Shown piece by piece: positions 1-5,200 of a DNA stretch of 9,607 nt. The notes beneath the pieces were generated by a model. The model was not told where the DNA came from. It made no database searches and saw only the letters and a program-made list of their open reading frames with translations. Location of the stretch: contig JAETOP010000127.1 of NCBI GenBank assembly GCA_021771675.1, forward strand, positions 1 to 9,607. Reading direction: 5' to 3'. The translations under genes were made by a program, and so were the position numbers. How positions within the stretch are numbered: position 1 is the first letter of the stretch; the number at the start of each line of letters is the position of its first letter. The DNA comes from Oscillospiraceae bacterium (lineage in GTDB: Bacteria > Bacillota_A > Clostridia > Oscillospirales > Oscillospiraceae).

Positions 1-56
1 GTCAGCAGGTCAAGCTCCTTGGCCTGGGTGATCTGTTCCGGCGTGACGTAGCCCAT
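1..56 (-). CDS. DUF3991/TOPRIM-type protein, N-terminus only (runs off left edge)
   Basis: Only the first 18 codons are present. They start at an ATG whose complement is at 54-56 and read MGYVTPEQITQAKELDLL. This matches, from memory, the conserved opening of DUF3991 and TOPRIM domain proteins of clostridial conjugative elements (M-x-Y-[VL]-T-x-E-Q-...-A-...-D-L-L-T-Y-L), where a CHC2-like zinc finger and a TOPRIM fold follow. Those proteins are thought to be primase-like factors for replication or transfer of the element. The start is well supported: a GGGAGGGA ribosome binding site (complement of 63-70) lies about seven bases upstream, and the stop codon of the preceding gene (57-59) directly abuts this ATG, so the two genes are probably translationally coupled. 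The family call rests on 18 residues only. Confidence 0.72.
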   Translation of the reverse strand, partial: MGYVTPEQITQAKELDLL

Positions 57-395
57 CTACCGTCCCTCCCGCTGGCCCTTTTCCTTTTCAGCCCGTATTA
101 CAGCGTCGGCGCGGGCCTCAATCACATCCCGCACATCGTCCATGTGGTGGGTTTCCGTCTTGTTCCACTCTTTGTAAACGTCCGCCAGCGGGGTCTTGGA
201 TTTCAGCAGCGCCCTGGTCTGGGCCTCCGGCAGCTCCAGCGCCGACATTTCCATCACGATGTCCTCCCGGACAGTGTACTCGGCGGCGTGGTTCAGAATG
301 TCGGCAGGGGGCTGGCCCAGCAGCCAGTTCCGATACTGTTCCTGTTCGGTGGTCATGCGCTGGTACAGCCTGGTTCGCAGTTCTTCGCCTGTCAT
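57..395 (-). CDS. DUF3848-like small conjugative-element protein
   Basis: This is a 112-residue soluble, charged protein with no signal peptide or membrane segment. Recognisable stretches are ILNHAAEYTVREDIVMEM (about residues 34-51), a LLKSKTPLADVYKEW segment (about 63-77) and HHMDDVRDVIEARA near 83-96. I recall this pattern from DUF3848 proteins, which lie beside the DUF3991/TOPRIM gene in Tn1549-like elements. Their biochemical role is unknown. The start at 395 has an AGGAG ribosome binding site (complement of 406-410) with a ten-base spacer. The gene is immediately followed on the minus strand by the TOPRIM-type gene with no gap, so they form one transcription unit. No convincing minus-strand promoter is seen upstream. 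A long hairpin (424-458) sits in its leader. The exact DUF number is from memory; the role as an element-borne accessory protein is inferred from context. Confidence 0.7.
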   Translation of the reverse strand: MTGEELRTRLYQRMTTEQEQYRNWLLGQPPADILNHAAEYTVREDIVMEMSALELPEAQTRALLKSKTPLADVYKEWNKTETHHMDDVRDVIEARADAVIRAEKEKGQREGR

Positions 396-423
396 GGTGC
401 ATCAACTCCTTTTGAAAATAGTA

Positions 424-458
424 ATAGCCGGGGGATTTTTGAAAATCTCTCCGGCTAT
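424..458. repeat. 35-base near-palindrome (hairpin) in the divergent intergenic region
   Basis: Outer arms ATAGCCGG (424-431) and CCGGCTAT (451-458) are exact reverse complements. An inner pair GATTTT (434-439) and AAAATC (442-447) encloses a two-base loop. In between there is only one G.U pair, one G-C pair and a one-base bulge, so nearly the whole stretch can fold into one long stem. It lies between the promoter of the plus-strand MGMT-like gene (471-499) and the ribosome binding site of the minus-strand DUF3848 gene (406-410). No clean T-run follows on either strand, which argues against a standard terminator. It could be an operator, an RNA structure in the DUF3848 leader, or a roadblock against antisense transcription. 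Confidence 0.6.
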
Positions 459-470
459 GTACGGTTCCTG

Positions 471-499
471 TTGTATCAAGGCGAAAAAAATGGTATAAT
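471..499 (+). promoter_or_regulatory. Sigma-A-type promoter of the MGMT-like gene
   Basis: TTGTAT (471-476) and a perfect TATAAT (494-499) are separated by exactly 17 bases. Transcription would start near 506, giving a leader of about 28 bases that contains the GGAGG ribosome binding site (523-527) seven bases before the ATG at 534. It drives the plus-strand gene away from the minus-strand operon. Confidence 0.8.
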
Positions 500-533
500 G
501 CGGCAAAATCAAAATTCTATATGGAGGTGCCGC

Positions 534-1016
534 ATGGCAGATCGTGAACATATCCCCGCCGCGAAAAAGACGGTGTACCTGGACAAGCAGATGTTCGCCA
601 CCATCATGTGCATGATCCCCGCAGGGAAGCTCACCACCCAGGAGGCCATCTGTGAGATGTGGGCCAAACGGAAAGGGGCGGATACCTGTGAGATTAAAGA
701 TAACGGCATTATGCCCTTTGATAAGCAGATGTTTTGGACGCCCGCCGATATTCAGCGTGTGGACTTTATCTCTGATTTCAAGTCATATCGAAAAGTTGAG
801 CATAATTTGGAAGATTTAATCCCTTATTGGCGTATGATCTCGCTCAAAGGCACCCTGATAGACTTTGGCCGCTATTTTGACAAGGAAACGCAAAAAGAGC
901 TATTGGAGCAGGAGGGTCATGTTGTCGTTCAGGACAATCCCAACAGGCGGGTGTATCGGGTAGAGAACTACAAAGCGGCGCTCTTTGACCTGAATAAGCT
1001 GATTATCAACGAGTGA
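534..1016 (+). CDS. MGMT-family alkyltransferase-like (ATL) protein lacking the catalytic cysteine
   Basis: The protein has 160 residues. The segment IPAGKLTTQEAICEMWAKR (about residues 28-46) has the 'I-P-x-G-K-x-[TM]-T' opening of the helix-turn-helix DNA-binding part of O6-alkylguanine-DNA alkyltransferases (Ada C-terminal/MGMT). Further on, IPYWRMISLKGTL (96-108) aligns with the family's active-site PCHRVV...DGSL, but the nucleophilic Cys is replaced: PYWR at 97-100. An EGHVV segment (127-131) matches a C-terminal element seen in this clostridial subfamily. Known ATL proteins bind O6-alkylguanine and flip it without repairing it, flagging it for other repair; applying this here is inference. 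The ATG at 534 is chosen for its GGAGG site and 17-spaced promoter; the frame stays open upstream, but that part is antisense to DUF3848. The gene is transcribed against its neighbours and converges on the zinc-ribbon gene with four bases between the stop codons. Confidence 0.72.
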   Translation: MADREHIPAAKKTVYLDKQMFATIMCMIPAGKLTTQEAICEMWAKRKGADTCEIKDNGIMPFDKQMFWTPADIQRVDFISDFKSYRKVEHNLEDLIPYWRMISLKGTLIDFGRYFDKETQKELLEQEGHVVVQDNPNRRVYRVENYKAALFDLNKLIINE

Positions 1017-1020
1017 ACGG

Positions 1021-1206
1021 CTATCCCTCCCACTTGCTGAGTTCTGTATATTCGCTGGGCGGGTCGCCGGTCAGCCGTTTCAGGTAGTCCCTGCCGCCGT
1101 CCACGGCTACGCCCCGGCACTTGCACCATTTCAGATCGTGGCTATGTTCGGAGGTGATGATACCGCCGCACCGCTTACACTGGATTTGATTGACGGAAAT
1201 TTTCAT
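1021..1206 (-). CDS. Small zinc-ribbon protein (possibly DUF7695-like)
   Basis: This 61-residue protein has CKRCGG at residues 10-15 (Cys10, Cys13) and CKC at 28-30 (Cys28, Cys30). A C-x2-C...C-x-C spacing of this kind forms a small zinc ribbon. A VDGGRDYLKR motif (35-44) follows directly. I recall that zinc-ribbon-plus-VDGG-x-[DE]-YL(R/K)R layout from small DUF7695-type proteins on clostridial mobile elements and phages, but that family name is from memory. No function is known. The ATG is at 1206, and its upstream sequence is only weakly purine-rich, so expression may be low. It lies downstream of the 1288-1617 gene on the same strand, separated by about 81 bases that contain a strong hairpin. 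Its stop is four bases from the stop of the convergent MGMT-like gene. Confidence 0.65.
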   Translation of the reverse strand: MKISVNQIQCKRCGGIITSEHSHDLKWCKCRGVAVDGGRDYLKRLTGDPPSEYTELSKWEG

Positions 1207-1252
1207 TTTTTCGCACTTTCTTTTATGAATTTTCTATTCCCGGTTATGTTGG

Positions 1253-1289
1253 GGGCGGCGCTGGCTGACTGCCAGTGCCGCCCTTTGTT
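1253..1289 (+). terminator. Strong GC-rich hairpin, terminator-like on the plus strand
   Basis: GGGCGGC (1253-1259) pairs with GCCGCCC (1277-1283), and CTGGC (1261-1265) with GCCAG (1271-1275), around a five-base loop. Between the arms the plus-strand RNA has a G.U pair (1260/1276), giving 13 continuous pairs, and then TTTGTT (1284-1289). The minus-strand RNA has an A-C mismatch there and no T-run. The hairpin therefore favours stopping plus-strand transcripts, most likely read-through from the MGMT-like gene. It also sits just after the stop codon of the minus-strand 1288-1617 gene, so some effect in both directions is possible. The short T-run makes termination efficiency uncertain. Confidence 0.6.
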
Positions 1290-1617
1290 ACAGTATGCCA
1301 GCCTTTTTGAGATAGCCCATGCTGTCATAACAGCCTCGGAAGTAGACCGATTGCAGTTCCATTTCCACAAGCTGGTTTTGCAGGCCCACCACCTCAATGA
1401 CTGCCGCGCACTCCTGTTCGGTCAATGCCGCCGCCCGTTCCACATCGAACACGCCCATCACATGGGGGTACTGCTTGTAGATTTCCTCGATCCTATTCTG
1501 GATGGCGCGGTAGCCTTTGTCCTCTTTTGACAGTTTTGCAATAACACCGCTTAAATACTCCCGGAAGGCCGTGCCCTGGGCCTCAACAAAGGTTTCAAAA
1601 TTGATTTCTTCCAACAT
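1288..1617 (-). CDS. Hypothetical protein, possibly DUF6664-like
   Basis: The protein is acidic and probably mostly helical, with 109 residues and no signal peptide or membrane segment. Its C-terminus carries a distinctive YFRGCYDSMGYLKKAGIL motif (about residues 92-109), and its middle has an ALTEQECAAVIEV stretch. I recall similar small proteins with a C-terminal YFRGC-x-D-x-x-GYLKK motif on mobile elements of gut Firmicutes, annotated as DUF6664; the name is uncertain and no function is known. The ATG with complement at 1615-1617 is preferred over the GTG two codons upstream (1621-1623): the AGGAGG site (complement of 1624-1629) abuts the GTG but is spaced six bases from the ATG. The gene has its own promoter (1646-1674) and is divergent from the XRE regulator, which makes it a candidate target of that regulator. 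Confidence 0.62.
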   Translation of the reverse strand: MLEEINFETFVEAQGTAFREYLSGVIAKLSKEDKGYRAIQNRIEEIYKQYPHVMGVFDVERAAALTEQECAAVIEVVGLQNQLVEMELQSVYFRGCYDSMGYLKKAGIL

Positions 1618-1645
1618 TTTCACCCTCCTGTTAAGTGCTGCGCTT

Positions 1646-1674
1646 ATTATATGCCGCTTTCGCTAAAGCCTCAA
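1646..1674 (-). promoter_or_regulatory. Minus-strand promoter for the 1288-1617 gene
   Basis: Read on the minus strand, TTGAGG (complement of 1669-1674) and a perfect TATAAT (complement of 1646-1651) are separated by 17 bases. Transcription would begin near 1639 and gives a short leader with the AGGAGG site at 1624-1629. The zinc-ribbon gene further downstream could be read from the same promoter. Confidence 0.7.
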
Positions 1675-1705
1675 ATGTGCGATTGATTATTTCTCTTTCA
1701 GTTAT

Positions 1706-1732
1706 TCTATATCCGTATATCACGGATATAGA
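1706..1732. promoter_or_regulatory. Perfect 10-base inverted repeat, candidate operator for the XRE regulator
   Basis: TCTATATCCG (1706-1715) and CGGATATAGA (1723-1732) are exact reverse complements separated by seven bases (TATATCA). The centre-to-centre distance of the arms is 17 bases, under two helical turns, as expected for a dimeric helix-turn-helix protein. The repeat ends five bases before the TATAAT at 1737-1742 and covers the -35 region of the plus-strand promoter, so bound protein should block or modulate that promoter. It has no T-run and is AT-rich in its outer half, so it does not look like a terminator. Binding by the adjacent XRE protein is inferred from position. Confidence 0.68.
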
Positions 1733-1736
1733 CTAT

Positions 1737-1742
1737 TATAAT
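1737..1742 (+). promoter_or_regulatory. -10 box (TATAAT) of the XRE regulator gene
   Basis: A perfect TATAAT lies about 60 bases upstream of the XRE start codon. No good -35 sequence is seen at 16-18 bases; that space is filled by the inverted repeat. The promoter may therefore be weak, or dependent on a protein bound at the repeat. Confidence 0.5.
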
Positions 1743-1801
1743 ATCCTCCTTCCGTGGTTACAATGGGCATAGTCAAATTTTGCAAAAAAGGAGGATGCCG
1801 C

Positions 1802-2152
1802 ATGGAGCTTGATTACAAAGCAATCGGAAAGAGAATTAAAATTGCCAGGATCAAGGCCGACTTGACGCAGGAGCGTTTATCGGAGATCGTGGGCATTTCT
1901 CCCACGCATATCAGCAACATCGAAACGGGCACCACAAAAGTCAGCCTGTCCTCCATCGTCAGTATTGCCAACGGTTTGGGCGTTACTGTTGACGATCTTC
2001 TTTGTGACAGCGTGGTACACGCAAAAGCGCAGTTTGAAAAGGATATTGCCAGTTTATTAGAGGGCTGTGATCCTTATGAAATCCGCATGGTCAGGGATAT
2101 AGCCGAGGCGCTGATAGCGACGCTTCGGCGGGATGCCAACCTGCGGCAATAA
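1802..2152 (+). CDS. XRE-family (Cro/C1-type) transcriptional regulator
   Basis: The protein has 116 residues. The N-terminal part is a classic HTH_3/XRE domain: IGKRIKIARIKADLTQERLS (residues 8-27), then VGISPTHISNIETG (30-43) holding the recognition helix, and LSSIVSIANGLGVTVDDLL (49-67) closing the five-helix bundle. Residues 70-116 form a short, probably helical tail that may serve dimerization; there is no peptidase or sensor domain. The ATG at 1802 is chosen because AAGGAGG (1788-1794) precedes it by seven bases; a GTG start at 1754 in the same frame lacks such a site. The gene opposes all flanking genes, has a candidate operator (1706-1732) over its promoter and ends at its own terminator (2170-2202). 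It probably represses itself and perhaps the divergent 1288-1617 gene; which transfer or maintenance genes it controls cannot be read from the sequence. Confidence 0.9.
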   Translation: MELDYKAIGKRIKIARIKADLTQERLSEIVGISPTHISNIETGTTKVSLSSIVSIANGLGVTVDDLLCDSVVHAKAQFEKDIASLLEGCDPYEIRMVRDIAEALIATLRRDANLRQ

Positions 2153-2169
2153 TACCTTGGAATATGTAC

Positions 2170-2202
2170 GGGGGCAAGTCTGCGGCTTGTCCCCATGTTT
2201 TT
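2170..2202 (+). terminator. Rho-independent terminator of the XRE gene
   Basis: GGGGGCAAG (2170-2178) pairs with CTTGTCCCC (2186-2194) through nine base pairs, including one G.U, around a seven-base loop. TTTTT follows at 2198-2202. On the minus strand the G.U becomes an A-C mismatch and no T-run follows, so it serves the plus-strand XRE transcript. It lies between the XRE stop codon and the end of the convergent giant gene. Confidence 0.8.
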
Positions 2203-2204
2203 GC

Positions 2205-5200
2205 TTACCGATCCAGGTCAGGGCCGTCCCGGTCAGGGGCCGGTTCGCCAGTTTCGTCCCCCACATCCCCGTCCACGATCTCATTCTCCTGTTTGTCCAT
2301 ATTCAGCAGAATGTTCAGTTCATCCAGACGGGCCGACTTTGTTTTCAGCTCGTCCTCCTGGGGAAACGGCTTCTCAACCTCTACCTTTGCGCTGGCAAGC
2401 TGGGTTTCGTAGGTGGTCAGATCGTCTTGGGCAGATTTCAGGTGATTATCAAAGTTACTGAGCAGATTGTCAAGCCGCTGGATATTGCCGTAAACATCTT
2501 GGCCCAGGGCTACGCTATCGGCGTTGACGCCTGCCAGCCTCACCGTGTACTCCTTATAAAACGGACTAAAGAAAAGTTCCATCTGAAAGCCCCGGTACTC
2601 TCCCAGGGAGATGACGGCGTTATCGTCCGTCAGGGTTTTGCGGGCGGCGAGGATGGCGCTGCCCGCCGCCTTTTTTTCAGTATAGGTTACGCCCCTCACC
2701 ACCATGGGGGAAAAGCCGTCCTTGTTGGGGTGGGTATTTGCGTCCCGGATGGCGATATTCTCCTGTGCGCTCTTGATCTCCGCCTTGGCGATGGCGATTC
2801 GCTGGGGGAAATACTTGATAATGCTGTCCTCCAGGGAATACTTCTGGCTCAAATGGTTGGCTTTCAGCAGTTTCAGCCGCTGAACATCAATGTCTAAATC
2901 CATCTTCTCCTTGATTCGCTCGTCACCGGCGCAGAGGGCCTTGATCTCGGCGTAGGACAGGGCGGTTTCGTCAATGTCCTCGACGGAGCGGGCCGGGGAT
3001 TTGCTGGTCATGATTTGGCCGATGAATTTCTGCTTGCTCTCCACCAACTGGTAGAGGTAGCTGTCAAAAGTGTCCTCGGTGACGTAGGTGTAAATGTCCA
3101 CCTCGTCGTTCTCGTTCTTTTGGCGGATGATGCGCCCCTCCCGCTGTTGGAGGTCGCTGGGCCTCCACGGGCAATCCAAATGGTGGAGCGCAATCAACTT
3201 GTGCTGGACGTTGGTGCCCGCCCCCATCTTCTGTGTGGAGCCGATCAGCACCCGTATCTGGCCGGAACGGACTTTGCCGAACAGTTCTTTTTTCTTGGCC
3301 TCTGTGTTAGCCGAATGGACGTAGGCTATTTCTTCAGCCGGTATGCCCTTGGCAATCAGCTTGTCGCACAGGTCATCGTACAAGTTTTGAAACGACGCCA
3401 TCTCAAAAGCGCCCGGTTCAGTTTCCACCATTTCAATGGGCCGTTCCTTTCCGGGGGTAGACAGGTCGCAGAATATCATTTGCGCGGAACGCTGGTCGGC
3501 TGTGCGCTGCCATATCTCAAAGACATTTTCGGCGCAGGCGTTTACTTTGCTGGTTTCGCTGTCGGGGAGCAGGGGGTTGGTGAGCCGCTGGTCAAGGGCC
3601 AGCTTGCGTCCATCGTTGGTGATAAGCAGCATATTGTCCTGGTCGCTCCTTACCTCCCTGTTGCGTACCTTTTCAGCCCGTTCCGCCAGCGCCGCTACCA
3701 TCTGCCTTTGCAATTCAGAGGGTTTTAGGGAGATCGTGTGATAAACGGCCTTGGGAACAGGAAGATTCAGCATATCCGCCGTCTGGATGTCCGCCACTTC
3801 CTTGAACATAGCCATCAGCTCCGGGAGGTTGTGGAACCTGGCAAACCGGGTCTTGGCCCGGTAGCCGGTGCCCTCCGGGGCCAGCTCTATGGCGGTGACG
3901 GTTTCCCCAAACGTGGACGCCCATGCGTCAAAGTGCAAAAGACCTTGACGGCGGAGCGTTTCATACTGCAAATACTTCTGCATGGTGTAAAGCTCGACCA
4001 TCGTGTTGCTGATAGGCGTACCTGTGGCGAAAATAACGCCCCGGCCCTCTGTCAGCTCGTCCAGATAGCGGCACTTCATATAGAGGTCGCTGGACTTCTG
4101 CGCCTCCGTCTGGCTGATGCCGCCCACGTTCCGCATTTTGGAAAAGGAGGCGAGGTTTTTATAATAATGGGCCTCGTCAATGAAAATGCGGTCAACGCCC
4201 AATTCCTCAAACGTGACCACATCATCTTTCCGGCTTTGGTCGTTCAGTCTTGCCAGCTTTTCCCGAATGTCTTTCCGGGTTTTCGCCAACTGCTTAACGG
4301 AGAAATTCTCCCCCTTCTGCTCTTTCAATTCTGCGATGCCCAGGGTGATCTCGTCCAACTGCTGCTCCAGCGTAAACCGCTGGCGCTCTATGCTCATGGG
4401 TATCTTCTCAAACTGGCTGTGCCCGATGATGATGGCGTCATAGTCCCCGGTGGCAATTCGGCCACAAAACCGTTTTCGATTTTTGGTTTCAAAGTCCTTT
4501 TTGGTCGCCACAAGGATGTTGGCGGAGGGATAGAGCTGCAAATACTCCGCCGCCCACTGTTCCGTCAGGTGGTTGGGCACCACAAACAGGCTCTTTTGAC
4601 ACAGGCCCAGCCGCTTGCTTTCCTGCGCCGCCGCTGCCATTTCCCACGTTTTCCCGGCCCCCACCACATGGCCTAACAGGGTGTTGCCGCCGTAGAGGAT
4701 GCGGGCGATGGCGTCCCGCTGGTGCTTGCGGAGCGTGATCTCCGGGTTCATGCCCACAAAACTGATGTGGCTGCCGTCATACTCGCGGGGCCGCAAGCTG
4801 TTGAATTGCACATTATAGAGCGTTGTCAGCCGCTCTCTCCGGGCCGGGTCTTTCCATATCCAGTCCTGGAACGCCTGCTTGATAAGCTCCTGCTTGCCCT
4901 GGGCGATGGCGGTTTCTTTCTTGTTCAGCACAGCGATTTTCTTTCCGTCCCTGTCCTGAATATAGTCAAAAATCCGCACATCCCGTAGATTCAGGGTGTC
5001 CTCGATGATCTTGTAGGCATTGATGCGGGTGGTGCCGTAGGTGCTGTCGGCCTTGACGTTCACCCGGTCAACACTTTTCCCCTCCACGTTCCAGGCCCCC
5101 GTATACCGGGAGAAATGGACGTGAATTTTTTCCTGACAATTAGCGGACGTGTCCAGCAGTTCAAACACAAACTGCTCCACCACGTCCGGGGGGAGCCAGG

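Noticed and set aside
144..533. Upstream extension of the plus-strand MGMT-like frame
   Set aside because: The frame is open upstream of 534, but that part is antisense to DUF3848 and lies before the promoter at 471-499. The ribosome binding site at 523-527 fixes the start at 534.
396..533. Minus-strand promoter for DUF3848
   Set aside because: TTGATA (complement of 474-479) is present, but the nearest -10-like sequences are at the wrong spacing. TACTAT (complement of 418-423) has no -35 partner. None was good enough to report.
1138..1530. 130-codon plus-strand frame across the two small minus-strand genes
   Set aside because: It is antisense to both genes, passes through the hairpin at 1253-1283 and has no ribosome binding site. 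The minus-strand proteins show conserved motifs.
2170..2202. Terminator for the giant minus-strand gene
   Set aside because: On the minus strand the stem has an A-C mismatch and no T-run. It fits the plus-strand XRE transcript instead. No separate terminator for the giant gene was found.
2133..4676. Several 200-300 codon plus-strand frames opposite the helicase part
   Set aside because: They are antisense shadows of a well-supported helicase domain and have no ribosome binding sites or recognisable motifs.
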